A stretch of 63,880 nucleotides of DNA from Avanaerovorax sp964442135 (GTDB lineage: Bacteria; Bacillota; Clostridia; Peptostreptococcales; Anaerovoracaceae): the NCBI GenBank assembly GCA_964442135.1, contig CAYTYN010000003.1, positions 1 through 63,880 of the forward strand. The letters are read 5' to 3'. The translations under genes and the position numbers were made by a program. The notes under the pieces are model-generated. The model was not told the origin of the DNA. It did no database searches and saw only the letters and a list, made by a program, of their open reading frames with translations. This document shows, piece after piece, positions 1-8,669 of this stretch. The first letter of the stretch is position 1. Every line of letters begins with the position of its first letter.

Positions 1-254
1 ATCGTAGTAAATGAGATGATTGCGATCCGTCTGAAATGCCCTTGAATACAGTGTTTTCAAGGGATAATCAGGTTTTGGCTTGATTTATCTACATAGTAGA
101 AGCGGTCGCTTTCAATAATATCGTTGATATGCTTTTTAAGACTGCGCCCGGCGCAGAAGAAAAAAAAGACATGGCTTGCGGATCTCTGGTAGAAGTAAGT
201 TGCGATAATCATTCTGAAAGGAGAGAGCAAACCATGTCTGAGAATATTGTACAA

Positions 255-430
255 CCAAACGAGGTCGTAGGCGAAGTGTTTCCTGACGCCAAGTATCAGC
301 ACTGTATCGTTCTTTTTACCGCAATGCTTTCTCGGTCACGCCACGCTCCCGGGTGAAGCCGGTGACCGGGATGCTCAGGGCAGTCCACGCTTAGGAGAGC
401 AGGAAGGCTGCCCGTGAGGATGTCTCCGTT
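255..430 (+). pseudogene. IS256/mutator-family transposase relic
   Basis: A short stretch reads as the middle of an IS256-family (mutator) transposase but is broken. One frame gives EVFPDAKYQHC. After a shift near position 315 the next frame gives FYRNAFSVTPRSRVKPVTG, then MLRAVHA, a stop (TAG at 392-394) where the family usually has Gln, and ESRKAARED. In the family these segments form one continuous sequence, so the copy has at least one frameshift and one nonsense change. No terminal inverted repeats or intact catalytic DDE region are visible. A start with a good ribosome site (ATG at 234) feeds the first frame but gives only 40 residues. The rest of 1-568 shows no gene I can recognise. 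Confidence 0.6.
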
Positions 431-568
431 GCCGGTCGACTTCATTTACAACAAAGCCTGCGAAATGAAGTGGGAAAAATTTTTGACACAACCGACAGGG
501 GTCAGGTCGAGATTGCTGTTGTGCAGCTTCAGAAGCGGTGTCTAATGACAGCAGATGACTGCATGACA

Positions 569-1360
569 TTAGTTCATAGAAGCGCCTCCGTCAACATTTA
601 ATGACTGACCCGTAATGTGGTCTGCATATTCAGAGCACAGGAACATAACCGCATATGCTATATCTTCCGCTTTCTGATCACCACGCTCCAGTGGAATAAA
701 GGTCTTAAGACTGTCCTTCCATGACGTCTCTCTATCCAATCCGCTCGCAACGTAATTGTCCAGAATTTCCTCCCACATCGGAGTTCTGATGATACCCGGG
801 CAAACGGCGTTTACGTTTATGTTGTAAGCAGCTCCGGCGTACGCGGCAGCCTGAGTAAGATAAATTACGGCTGCTTTGGTCATGCCGTAGTGTCCGAAGC
901 CCTGCGGAAGCGCATGACGTCCTGCAAAAGAAGCATTATTTACTATTTTGCCACTGATGCCCAACTCTATCATATGCTTTAGGGCAGCCTGGCATCCGTT
1001 ATTCACTCCCAGTATATTTATATCAACCAGTTTGCGAACCTCTTCCTCGCTGGTGTCCAGAAAACTGTTCAGACCAACTATACCCGCATTGTTAACTACG
1101 ATATCAAGACGTCCTGTATCTTCAATAGCCTTAACTAAAACCGAATCAACTGCCTCGTAGTTGCTTACATCCGCAATCATTGACTCGGCCGCAAACCCCT
1201 CGGCACGCAGCTTATCCCGCGTTGCTGAGCAACCGCTCTCACTTCGTGATGAAAGGTATACCTTCGCGCCTGCCCGTGCTATTTCTTCCGCAATAGACGC
1301 TCCGATTCCTCTGCTCGCTCCAAAAACTACCGCTGTTTTTCCGTCAAAACTGAGTTTCAT
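569..1360 (-). CDS. SDR-family NAD(P)-dependent oxidoreductase
   Basis: A classical short-chain dehydrogenase/reductase of 263 aa. The Rossmann glycine motif GASRGIG is at residues 14-20, NNAG at 90-93, and the catalytic Ser144, Tyr158 and Lys162 (S...YGMTK) are present. The C-terminus ends in a typical ITGQSLNVDGG segment. I place the start at the ATG at 1360 because AAAGGAAAGG lies about 10 nt upstream; a longer frame to 1384 has no ribosome site. FabG-like 3-oxoacyl reductases and hydroxysteroid dehydrogenases share this architecture, and the substrate cannot be read from the sequence. The fragment of an enoate-reductase-like gene immediately upstream hints that it once belonged to a larger reductive operon. 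Confidence 0.85.
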   Translation of the reverse strand: MKLSFDGKTAVVFGASRGIGASIAEEIARAGAKVYLSSRSESGCSATRDKLRAEGFAAESMIADVSNYEAVDSVLVKAIEDTGRLDIVVNNAGIVGLNSFLDTSEEEVRKLVDINILGVNNGCQAALKHMIELGISGKIVNNASFAGRHALPQGFGHYGMTKAAVIYLTQAAAYAGAAYNINVNAVCPGIIRTPMWEEILDNYVASGLDRETSWKDSLKTFIPLERGDQKAEDIAYAVMFLCSEYADHITGQSLNVDGGASMN

Positions 1361-1364
1361 CTTA

Positions 1365-1502
1365 CTACATCCTTTCCTTTCCAAATAATAAAATTAAAAC
1401 CTTAGATATCTCTCCCCGGCTGCATCCGATGCACCGGCGTATATCCTCGAAGTTTCTCTCCGTCGCCTTGATTAGCGCGAACGGCTTGCAGGGATCGCCG
1501 TC
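1365..1502 (-). pseudogene. Old-Yellow-Enzyme-like (NADH:flavin oxidoreductase) fragment
   Basis: About 45 codons are open on the minus strand and end at a TAG just before the SDR gene. They contain DPCKPFALIK followed by FEDIRRCIGCSRG. This resembles the stretch in 2,4-dienoyl-CoA reductase/BaiCD-type flavoenzymes, DP..PNK...G..DDIRPCIGCNQGC, where the cysteines bind a 4Fe-4S cluster. The second pair of cysteines and everything N- and C-terminal is missing, and an in-frame TGA (1503-1505) closes the upstream side. I read it as a decayed fragment. The identification rests on a short motif and is tentative. Confidence 0.4.
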
Positions 1503-1741
1503 TCATTCCCGCAAATCGCATTTCTCCTGTCGAAGCACGCTTTCCGCAGCTTTCCGCAAGGAATGGATCATTAACGGGGCTAACCGTCGCAACAGGGATT
1601 TTAACATTTTTAACCTCATTTTCATCCCGTTGGCTGCTATCGAGTCAATTTGTCGATTTGTTAATTCTTAACTTGTTAAATTATAAACGATGATTGCCGA
1701 TAAGTCAATTGCTAATATTGAACAAATTGACCCATAGGAAA

Positions 1742-1811
1742 AAAAAAGAAAGAGACATTCCCGCAGAGGACTCCGGACTTAAACGAGTCCGAATTCTCAG
1801 GGATTGTCTCT
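1742..1811 (-). terminator. Rho-independent terminator after the acyltransferase gene
   Basis: A nested inverted repeat pairs 1751-1762 with 1800-1811 (one mismatch), with an inner stem CGGACT/AGTCCG at 1774-1791. On the minus strand it is followed by a T-rich tract (1741-1750). It sits about 85 bp past the stop of the leftward acyltransferase gene. Confidence 0.75.
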
Positions 1812-1896
1812 TTCCGCATTTCAGGGGCCGAAAATCGGCATTAACCGATAACTCCTTCTTTATTTTCCGGCGCCTTATTTCTAAAGAGCCCCGAAA

Positions 1897-3066
1897 TCAT
1901 TTTTTCACGCCGCGAACCCATTTATACAGCTCTACGAATTTATTGAGACAGGCGTTCTCCTTTAGGAGCATGTAATCCAGTTTACCGCACGTAAACTCCA
2001 GCTTGCGTCCACCGCTCAGAATTTCCGGCGGAGACATCTTGCCGAAGGGGTAGTCCACTCCCTCCATGCGCAGTCCTGCGTCGGTTCCGTACAGGGTACC
2101 GTGAGCCAGTTCCGTGAGCCGAAAACCCTCGTCTACCCGGCACAAGGTCACCTCCGGCTCCTCCATGATCTCCCCTGATGAGAATCGGCGGTGATAATTC
2201 TCCAACTGGATCTCCTCCCAGTCCGCCGCCGTTGCGATTTTGCCCGTTGTCTCGTGGAAAAAACCGTATTCGTCCATGGTGAGCTCCCAGCCGCAGCGGC
2301 AGGTTACTCGCTCCTCCGTCGCTGACAGGGTGTCCATTTCACCGCAGGCCGGGCAGGTGTTGTAGCTGCGTATTATATCCCGCACACCGTGGCGGAATTT
2401 AAACTTATTCATGTACTTTGCCTGTTCGGCATAAGCGTCCACATACAGATCCTCGCGAATCCGCGAAAGAAGCCGGTCTATAGACATTTCTGAAAGCTCC
2501 TCCGGCGAATATTCACCGACTATCCCTGCCTCGAAGAGCTTCCCGCGGTTCAAGTAGTTCTGCCAGCGCGGCTCGATGAAGAATCCGCCCTTGCTTCTGA
2601 AAGTAATCAGGCGGCAACCGGTGCTTTTCGCCAGCTTCGCTGTGGAAGAGGTTATGTAAGTGCTCCTGCCGTTGTGGCTTAACCTTCCCTCGGGGAAGAG
2701 GAGGACGCAGTTCCCCCTCCGCATACGGCGAATTATGTCTAACGCTCCTGCTGTCTTGCTCCTGCCCTTGGTTACCGTAATAGGATTAAACCATGCCCCG
2801 AACGCCTTTCCGAAGAAACCCATAGCCGTCACGTGCTCACTGGCGACGAAATACATGTGATTCCTTATGTGAGCTGTAACAGTCAGGAAGTCTAAATCCG
2901 ACGTATGGTTCGCCAATATGAGCACAGGCTCGTCATAGCGCTTTGGCTGTCGTACCCAAATGCCGTAGGCAAAATAACACGTCACCTTAAATATCGGCCT
3001 GAACAAGGTATAGATACAGCGGTAAAAGGAGTCAGAGTGCGCCTTCGACCTTTTCCCGGCGCTCAT
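1897..3066 (-). CDS. PlsC-like 1-acyl-glycerol-3-phosphate acyltransferase with C-terminal zinc ribbon
   Basis: The N-terminal half is a PlsC/LPLAT acyltransferase. It has the catalytic block NHTSDLD (HX4D, His54 and Asp59 from the chosen start) and the acceptor-binding block FPEGR. It probably acylates lysophosphatidate or a related lipid at the inner membrane face. The C-terminal third is unusual for PlsC: it holds a four-cysteine ribbon (CPACG ... CRCG) followed by a domain of about 110 aa that I do not recognise. The start is set at the ATG at 3066, which overlaps the gltS stop as ATGA with GGAGG 10 nt upstream. A TTG at 3075 is also in frame but sits too close to that ribosome site. Co-transcription with gltS is likely. 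Confidence 0.8.
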   Translation of the reverse strand: MSAGKRSKAHSDSFYRCIYTLFRPIFKVTCYFAYGIWVRQPKRYDEPVLILANHTSDLDFLTVTAHIRNHMYFVASEHVTAMGFFGKAFGAWFNPITVTKGRSKTAGALDIIRRMRRGNCVLLFPEGRLSHNGRSTYITSSTAKLAKSTGCRLITFRSKGGFFIEPRWQNYLNRGKLFEAGIVGEYSPEELSEMSIDRLLSRIREDLYVDAYAEQAKYMNKFKFRHGVRDIIRSYNTCPACGEMDTLSATEERVTCRCGWELTMDEYGFFHETTGKIATAADWEEIQLENYHRRFSSGEIMEEPEVTLCRVDEGFRLTELAHGTLYGTDAGLRMEGVDYPFGKMSPPEILSGGRKLEFTCGKLDYMLLKENACLNKFVELYKWVRGVKK

Positions 3067-4454
3067 TCTGTCCAAACCTCCTCCGGCTTATTTTCATATC
3101 GCTTTTTAAAAATTTTGCGTCGGAAAAGGAATACATTATATGCGATGAACAGGAACAAATACACTCCGAACATGATGAACGTGTTGGTGAGGCTGCTGGC
3201 CGCAAAGCCTAAGGTCAGCAGCAGGGGTGCGAGGAAGCCGATGACCGGAATGTTCTGCAACACTATGTTGCTGCTTGCAGGTGTCACAAAATCGGGGTCT
3301 ATTTCGCGCAGCAGCACCATACCTGTGCTAAGAGTTCCCGTTAGGGTTCCGAAGTTTGTCAGGAAGCTCTCCACCGCATACCCTTTATATGCGTGATTCG
3401 CCGCCGCACGAACATAGTAGAATGTGATAATCGTGCCGACAGTGCAGGTTACGACGAGGAGCCAAATGTTTGCCAGAACGTCCTCTATGTCAATGGCTAT
3501 GATGCCCGCAGCGATCATAGCATCGAACATAAAGCCGCTTATCCTGTCCATGAGATGATTGTTGGTATAATACCGCTTTACCACGTTCTTTTTCTTGAAC
3601 ACGTTCATGACGGTCTTTATAACAAAGGCTGCCACCAGAGCCCAGAGGAAGTTCAGACCCCACGCCAGATCACCGACGGCCTGTACGGGAACGGCGGCGA
3701 GTAGCCGCATTATTCCGTAGGCTCCGGTATACGCTAAAGCGACGAGACAAATCTGTACTGTCAGCTTATCTATACTCTCGCTGTTAGGAATCTCGTTGGG
3801 ATCCTCGACTATGACCCGATTTTTCTCGGCAGCCTGTGCGCGGCGAGGCTTTACCAGACCCTTTCTCATGGCGACATTCAGATATATGACGCCGAAGACG
3901 CTGCCTACAATGAAGCCGATTGCCGCGACGGCCAGACCGAAATTGCTCCCGCCGACGAAGCCATAATTGGCCTCGAAGTTGCTGCCCCAGCTGAGCGCGC
4001 TGCCGGTGCTCTGACCGAAGCCCATGGGAAGTATGAGTCCCGCGGCATAGAAAGAACCGCCGATGAAGAAGAAGGCTATTGAAATAACGAGACCGATCAC
4101 CGCCTGGATGAGGTAGCCTCCTGCCATTATGGCTCCTGACTCGACTATCTTTACGGTGGAGACCTTCTTTTCCTCCTGAGCCGTCTTAAGGGTCATTGCC
4201 GCGAAGCCTAGCCCGAGGCAGTGGTATGTGATAATTTCCATGGTAGAATTATCCACCAGTGGAGTCAGGGCAGGTATCTGCTTAAGTATGAGTACCAAAA
4301 ATCCGCCTATTATCGCAGCGGGTATGTAAAATCTGCGGAGAAAAGGAACCTGCGTTCGCAGAACGTTTCCCACAAGAATCGCAATGAACATTATCGCCAG
4401 CTGTCCAAGGAATGTCCACACATACGTGTCTGAAAATACTACTGTTTCGTGCAT
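3063..4454 (-). CDS. gltS: Sodium/glutamate symporter (ESS family)
   Basis: A 463-aa polytopic membrane protein of the GltS/ESS family. It has about ten to twelve hydrophobic segments in two halves, conserved glycine-rich stretches (GFGQSTGSALSWG) and a charged central cytoplasmic loop (MRKGLVKPRRAQ...). Family members import glutamate with sodium. In this genome that fits supply of substrate to the methylaspartate operon about 10 kb away; the link is inference. The ATG at 4454 is preceded by AAGGAAGGGG. A plausible promoter lies at 4538-4566. The gene overlaps the following acyltransferase gene by 4 bp. Confidence 0.85.
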   Translation of the reverse strand: MHETVVFSDTYVWTFLGQLAIMFIAILVGNVLRTQVPFLRRFYIPAAIIGGFLVLILKQIPALTPLVDNSTMEIITYHCLGLGFAAMTLKTAQEEKKVSTVKIVESGAIMAGGYLIQAVIGLVISIAFFFIGGSFYAAGLILPMGFGQSTGSALSWGSNFEANYGFVGGSNFGLAVAAIGFIVGSVFGVIYLNVAMRKGLVKPRRAQAAEKNRVIVEDPNEIPNSESIDKLTVQICLVALAYTGAYGIMRLLAAVPVQAVGDLAWGLNFLWALVAAFVIKTVMNVFKKKNVVKRYYTNNHLMDRISGFMFDAMIAAGIIAIDIEDVLANIWLLVVTCTVGTIITFYYVRAAANHAYKGYAVESFLTNFGTLTGTLSTGMVLLREIDPDFVTPASSNIVLQNIPVIGFLAPLLLTLGFAASSLTNTFIMFGVYLFLFIAYNVFLFRRKIFKKRYENKPEEVWTE

Positions 4455-4537
4455 TAAACCCCTTCCTTTCTCATTTGTGCTTGCGGCGTCTCGGCGCCGC
4501 CATGTGAGCCTTAACCCGGATTGTAAATCACTTTCAC

Positions 4538-4566
4538 ATTATAACAAAACTCGCGTCATACCACAA
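4538..4566 (-). promoter_or_regulatory. Putative sigma-A promoter of gltS
   Basis: On the minus strand TATAAT (4538-4543) is preceded after 17 bp by TTGTGG (4561-4566). The -10 is perfect and the -35 is weak. It lies 84 bp upstream of the gltS start. Confidence 0.5.
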
Positions 4567-4647
4567 ATATTTCTTGCCATATCCGTGTTGAACAAGTAAA
4601 AAAACACTCCCTACCGTAATGGCAAGAAGCGCCTTTGGCTTGTACGT

Positions 4648-4678
4648 ATATCGCCCCTGTGAAAATCAGGGGCGATAT
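4648..4678 (-). terminator. Stem-loop terminator of the tRNA gene
   Basis: A perfect 12-bp inverted repeat (ATATCGCCCCTG / CAGGGGCGATAT) with a 7-nt loop sits 8 nt beyond the CCA end of tRNA-Lys. No T-tract follows, so it could also be a processing or stability hairpin. Confidence 0.6.
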
Positions 4679-4686
4679 GCGCTCAA

Positions 4687-4762
4687 TGGTACACCATCAG
4701 GGGCTCGAACCCTGGACACCCTGATTAAGAGTCAGGTGCTCTACCAGCTGAGCTAATGGTGC
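4687..4762 (-). tRNA. tRNA-Lys (anticodon CTT)
   Basis: The minus strand folds into a cloverleaf of 76 nt. The acceptor arm is GCACCAT/ATGGTGT, the D-arm has AGCTCAGCTGGTAGAGC, the anticodon loop CTCTTAA gives CTT, and the T-arm contains GGTTCGAGCC. The discriminator A and the CCA end (4687-4690 on the plus strand as TGGT) are encoded. Confidence 0.97.
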
Positions 4763-4805
4763 ATATTCAGTCGGAAGCCCGCACTCATTACACGGACCGT
4801 CAACT

Positions 4806-4834
4806 ATACTACCATTTTTTAGCCAACGTGTCAA
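4806..4834 (-). promoter_or_regulatory. Promoter of tRNA-Lys
   Basis: On the minus strand TTGACA (4829-4834) and TAGTAT (4806-4811) are separated by exactly 17 bp. The transcript would start about 36 nt before the tRNA. Confidence 0.7.
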
Positions 4835-4912
4835 CTGTAAAATTTTAACATATTATTCCCCCTTCGCCGGCCAAAACCCGTTTTCCCCGTTTTCCGGCGA
4901 TAGATTTTGTGA

Positions 4913-4918
4913 TATAAT
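4913..4918 (+). promoter_or_regulatory. Extended -10 promoter element of the TSCPD-CDF operon
   Basis: TATAAT preceded by TGA (an extended -10) lies 45 bp before the TSCPD start. No clear -35 is seen. Confidence 0.55.
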
Positions 4919-4962
4919 TCTTAGCTGTAGCAGTTTCAACTTGCTGAAGGAGGATAGACACA

Positions 4963-5295
4963 ATGATGTACAGATACAAGACCCGCGGAACGTGTTCCGT
5001 ATATATTGATCTCGAAATAGAAGACGGCATGATAAAGGATGTTGTCTTTCACGGAGGATGTGACGGCAATCTAAAGGGAATTTCCAAGCTGGTAAAAGGA
5101 ATGTCCGCAGAAGAGGCCATGAAGAGACTGGAGGGTATCGATTGTAACGGAAGAGGCACTTCATGTCCGGATCAGCTTTCCAATGCCATCCGGCTGACGA
5201 TCGCCCAAATGCAGTCTGAAGACGCTGCCGAATCAGGCGGCGGAGAGCAGAGCGGCTGCATCTCTTCGGACGGCTCGGAGGGAAATAGAAAATGA
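4963..5295 (+). CDS. TSCPD domain protein (TIGR03905 family)
   Basis: A 110-aa protein of the TIGR03905/TSCPD family. Visible marks are the N-terminal beta-rich segment RYKTRGTCSVYIDLEIEDG, the FHGGCDGN block and the TSCPDQLSNAI block that names the domain. The same domain occurs at the C-terminus of vitamin-B12-dependent ribonucleotide reductases, but the function of the stand-alone form is unknown to me. The C-terminal 20 residues are a low-complexity Ser/Gly/Glu tail. AAGGAGG lies 9 nt before the first of two tandem ATGs. Its stop overlaps the start of the CDF exporter gene, so the two are probably translationally coupled. Confidence 0.8.
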   Translation: MMYRYKTRGTCSVYIDLEIEDGMIKDVVFHGGCDGNLKGISKLVKGMSAEEAMKRLEGIDCNGRGTSCPDQLSNAIRLTIAQMQSEDAAESGGGEQSGCISSDGSEGNRK

Positions 5296-6464
5296 ACAGT
5301 CTCATCTGCAGACTCTTTATCAAAGACTGGGAAAACACTGACGACCCCGCTGTCAGGCAAGAATACGGAAAGCTGGCGGGAATTCTCGGCATCCTTTCCA
5401 ACGCAGCGCTGTGTGTAGGAAAGATCATCACCGGAGTCACCGCCGGAAGCATCGCTATCATAGCTGACGGCATTAACAATTTTACGGATGCCTCTTCATC
5501 CATAATAACCTTAGCAGGCTTTAAGCTGGCGTCCATGCCGGAAGACAACGAACACCCTTACGGCCACGCTCGTATAGAATATATAACGGGAGTGATCGTT
5601 TCCATCCTCATCGTAGTGGTCGGTGTGGAGCTGGGTAAATCCTCCGTAGAGAAAATATTGAACCCTGCGCCGGTGGAGTTCGGCATCTCAACCGTGACGG
5701 TACTGGTCTGCGCCGTTATCGTAAAGCTGTGGCAGGCCAGCTTCAATATTTACGCCGGAAAGAGAATCAACTCTCTTACCCTGACGGCTACCGGCGCGGA
5801 CAGCAGAAACGACGTGATCTCCACCTCAGCAGTCCTCTTATGCCTTATCATAGAAGAGCTGTCAGGATTCAATATCGACGGTTACGCAGGGGTACTTGTG
5901 GCCATCTTCATAATTTACTCAGGGGTGGTTTTGATCAAAGAAACCATAAGTCCCCTTCTCGGGGAAAAGCCTGACCCCATGCTCATAAAGGAAATAAGCG
6001 ATATGTCCCTGTCCTACGATGGAGTTCTCGGCATCCACGATCTGGTCGTCCACAACTACGGGCCGGGGAAGATATTCGTATCCATACACATCGAGGTGGA
6101 TGGATACGGAGACCTTATGGAAAGTCACGACCTTATCGACAACATAGAGCGGGACATATCGGCTAAGCTTAACCTGGTAATGACCGCCCATATGGATCCC
6201 ATTCTCAGAAACGATCCCCTCACAGACCGGTTTAAAAACATCATGGGAGAAACTGCCGGCAAATATGAGGGTATCAGAGACATCCACGATCTCAGAGTCG
6301 TCAAAGGGCCTACCCACACCAACATCATATTCGACGTGGTAGTCATGCCCGACTGCCCTCTCACTCACGACCAGCTTAGGGAAATATTCCGGCGAGCCGC
6401 GGCGAAGGAAGGCGACAACTATTACGTGGTCGTCAATTTTGACAGCGACTACGCAGGTATTTGA
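5292..6464 (+). CDS. Cation diffusion facilitator transporter, probably Mn-type
   Basis: A 390-aa CDF-family metal/proton antiporter. Six membrane segments fill roughly residues 25-220, followed by a cytoplasmic domain. The metal-site motif in TM2 reads ADGINNFTDASSS (Asp59, Asn63), and in TM5 it is DSRND (Asp169, Asp173). HPYGHARIEY (about 87-96) is typical of the family. The usual Zn exporters have His-X3-Asp in TM5, so the Asp/Asn set points to manganese (MntE-like). That is inference from family motifs. It overlaps the TSCPD gene by 4 bp. A hairpin terminator follows at 6467-6498. Confidence 0.85.
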   Translation: MNSLICRLFIKDWENTDDPAVRQEYGKLAGILGILSNAALCVGKIITGVTAGSIAIIADGINNFTDASSSIITLAGFKLASMPEDNEHPYGHARIEYITGVIVSILIVVVGVELGKSSVEKILNPAPVEFGISTVTVLVCAVIVKLWQASFNIYAGKRINSLTLTATGADSRNDVISTSAVLLCLIIEELSGFNIDGYAGVLVAIFIIYSGVVLIKETISPLLGEKPDPMLIKEISDMSLSYDGVLGIHDLVVHNYGPGKIFVSIHIEVDGYGDLMESHDLIDNIERDISAKLNLVMTAHMDPILRNDPLTDRFKNIMGETAGKYEGIRDIHDLRVVKGPTHTNIIFDVVVMPDCPLTHDQLREIFRRAAAKEGDNYYVVVNFDSDYAGI

Positions 6465-6466
6465 AA

Positions 6467-6498
6467 AGGAGCCGTCCATTACATGGATTCCGGCTCCT
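6467..6498 (+). terminator. Terminator between the CDF gene and the convergent kinase gene
   Basis: AGGAGCCG (6467-6474) pairs with CGGCTCCT (6491-6498), followed by TCTTC. It overlaps the last codons of the convergent sensor kinase and could serve both directions. Confidence 0.6.
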
Positions 6499-7978
6499 CT
6501 TCAATATTGCCATTTTCACTCTCAAGCTCTTCTTCCTGCCGTATCTCTCCCTGAATGGGAAAAGCCATTCTCACCGAAAACACCTGTTCCGCCGCCTTAT
6601 AGCTGAAGATTCCTCCCATGTCTAAGCAGATCTTCTCGCAGGTCTTCAGACCGAGATTGTTGCTCTCCACCTTTCTGGATTCGCTGAGCACACCGTTTAG
6701 CAGCCGCACTACTATCTGTTCGTTCTCTATGCCGGCGCCTATTCTGACGTGGTAGCTTTGATCTCCGTATTTCATTATATTAGAGAAAACGTTGTCGAAC
6801 AGGCGGCGCATCTCGGAAATGTCCGCCATCACGGAAACCTCTGAAACCGCATATTCAAAGTCGATTTCGAAGCCGTAGTTTATAAGCTCCGCCGTGTGCT
6901 CCGACAAGAGCTGCTGGAGCAGTATTCCGGCGTCATACTCCTCTAAATCCTTGGCTCCCCCGTAACCGCCGAACACCATAAAATACTGAAACAGCTTGTT
7001 GGACAGCTCCTTTAACTGAAAGGCCTTGTCCCTGCAGGAGGCTACATGCTTTTTCAGTTCTTCCTCGCTGCTGTATTTCCCGCTGTCGATGATATCCAGG
7101 TAGCCTATGAGGGATGTGAGAGGCGTCCTGATATCGTGGGACATGGCGGTTATCAGCTGAGTGTTGGCGTCCCATGCCTCTTTTTCGTTGCCCAGCTTTT
7201 CCAGAATGGAATTGCGCATGTGATCCACGCTTACGGCCAAGCTCCCGATCTCGTCATTGGTATCGACGGTAATATCTCCCTTAAGGTCTCCCTCGCTTAT
7301 CTTTTTCGCATCCTCGGCCAGCCTGATGAGCCGCCCCGTCACGTGGCCGTTATAGACGAGAACTATGCAGATAAATGTAGTAAAGCACAGGAGCAGCTTC
7401 ACAGGTAACATAATATCATACCAGTACTGCTCCTTGTATACATCTATGTATACATAGTAATCTCCGTCGGCGAAGGTCACAATTCTGTTGTGAACATCCT
7501 CCTGGAAGGTGCTATAGCTTATCCTCTCCTGCTGGGCATCCACGTCATATAAAGCTTCCCACATAGCCTGATTCTGATCGATCAAATAATCGGATGAATC
7601 CGGGCTGGCAGCGATCACATCCGGCGTCGGATTTTCTCCTTGACCTACCCACCATCCCGCTTCAAACACCACCTGAGTGTTATCGTATATGTATAGATAA
7701 GTGTATTCGTGGGTCTCAAGCCACCGCTGGAGTCTGGAGCTGTTCTCCGCCTTTACGCTTCCCGAGTTTATGAATTCCTCCAGCTCTTCATAGGCCCGGT
7801 TCACGTTGGCAGTCTCCGCCTCCTCGCTGAGATACTGTCTCTCGGCGACAAAGACTTCGACCCAGGACGATAAGACATACACGCAAAGGGTTGCCGCCAT
7901 AGCCACGACCACCACGATTCCCAGTTTAAAGTTAAGGGATACGAACTTCTCCCGTATCCGCCTCCTTAACTTATTCAA
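6479..7978 (-). CDS. Two-component sensor histidine kinase
   Basis: A 499-aa membrane kinase. TM1 spans about 18-42, an extracytoplasmic sensor region about 43-188, and TM2 about 190-210, followed by a HAMP domain (about 211-265). The dimerisation/phosphoacceptor box MSHDIRTPLTSLIGY has the phosphorylated His at 281. The ATP-binding part is divergent: the segment NNLGLKTCEKICLDMGG near the end matches a G2/F-box region. The order HK after RR with an 8-bp overlap is typical of a pair. The start is a TTG at 7978 with AAGGGG upstream; no ATG lies nearer than residue 26. The inducing signal is unknown. Confidence 0.88.
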   Translation of the reverse strand: MNKLRRRIREKFVSLNFKLGIVVVVAMAATLCVYVLSSWVEVFVAERQYLSEEAETANVNRAYEELEEFINSGSVKAENSSRLQRWLETHEYTYLYIYDNTQVVFEAGWWVGQGENPTPDVIAASPDSSDYLIDQNQAMWEALYDVDAQQERISYSTFQEDVHNRIVTFADGDYYVYIDVYKEQYWYDIMLPVKLLLCFTTFICIVLVYNGHVTGRLIRLAEDAKKISEGDLKGDITVDTNDEIGSLAVSVDHMRNSILEKLGNEKEAWDANTQLITAMSHDIRTPLTSLIGYLDIIDSGKYSSEEELKKHVASCRDKAFQLKELSNKLFQYFMVFGGYGGAKDLEEYDAGILLQQLLSEHTAELINYGFEIDFEYAVSEVSVMADISEMRRLFDNVFSNIMKYGDQSYHVRIGAGIENEQIVVRLLNGVLSESRKVESNNLGLKTCEKICLDMGGIFSYKAAEQVFSVRMAFPIQGEIRQEEELESENGNIEEEPESM

Positions 7979-8669
7979 TTCTGTACCCCTTTCCCCAGAT
8001 CGTCTTTATCAGCTGAGGATGATTGACGTCGTCCTCCAGCTTTCTCCTCAAGTTCAGTATGTGAACCATGACGGTATTCCCGTCGGAAGGCATGTAGCTT
8101 TCCTTCCACACCCCTTCATATATGTCCTTATTTCCGACTATTTCGCCCTGATGGCTCATGAAGAACCGCAGTATGGCGTATTCCTTTTCCGTAAGAGGTA
8201 TCTTGACCCCGTTTTTCACGGCGATCCGGCTCCTGTCATCGACAGCAATCTTTCCCCCCAGCATTTTACCGCTCTTCCGGGCAGGTCTGTCCTGATACAC
8301 CCTGTATCTTCTCAAAAGAGACTTTACCTTCATGAGCAGCTCTGTCTGAGAGAACGGCTTCACCAGATAATCGTCTCCCCCCTCTGTATAGGCGCTGACC
8401 TTGTCCTGCTCTTGGGATTTTGCCGTCAAAAACAGCACCGGCACCCGGGATTTCTCCCTGATCATGGCGCAGGCCTCAACGCCGGATATTCCCGGCATCA
8501 TTATATCCATTATGACCAGGTCGAAGCTGTCGTCGTCATCTATCATGTCAACTGCGCTCTGACCGTTTTCCGCCATGCCTACCACGTATCCTTCGCTTCC
8601 CAAAAGGATAGACAATACCTCCCTTATATCAGGATCATCATCAACTATTAGAATTTTGTGCTGTGCCAT
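7971..8669 (-). CDS. OmpR/PhoB-type response regulator
   Basis: A 232-aa response regulator, partner of the overlapping kinase. The receiver domain has the acidic pair ILIVDDDPD at the N-terminus, the phosphorylated Asp55 (LVIMDIMMPG), Thr82 and Lys104 (YLVKPF). The C-terminal half (about 128-232) is a winged helix with LTEKEYAILRFF and VMVHILNLRRKL, which marks the OmpR/PhoB class, close to VanR-like regulators. GGAGG precedes the ATG. The gene overlaps the PHP phosphatase gene by 22 bp, so the system is expressed with a metabolic operon; its targets are not evident. Confidence 0.9.
   Translation of the reverse strand: MAQHKILIVDDDPDIREVLSILLGSEGYVVGMAENGQSAVDMIDDDDSFDLVIMDIMMPGISGVEACAMIREKSRVPVLFLTAKSQEQDKVSAYTEGGDDYLVKPFSQTELLMKVKSLLRRYRVYQDRPARKSGKMLGGKIAVDDRSRIAVKNGVKIPLTEKEYAILRFFMSHQGEIVGNKDIYEGVWKESYMPSDGNTVMVHILNLRRKLEDDVNHPQLIKTIWGKGYRIE

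Noticed and set aside
57..302. Minus-strand frame of 81 codons at the left edge
   Set aside because: No recognisable family, no good ribosome site, and it overlaps the transposase relic.
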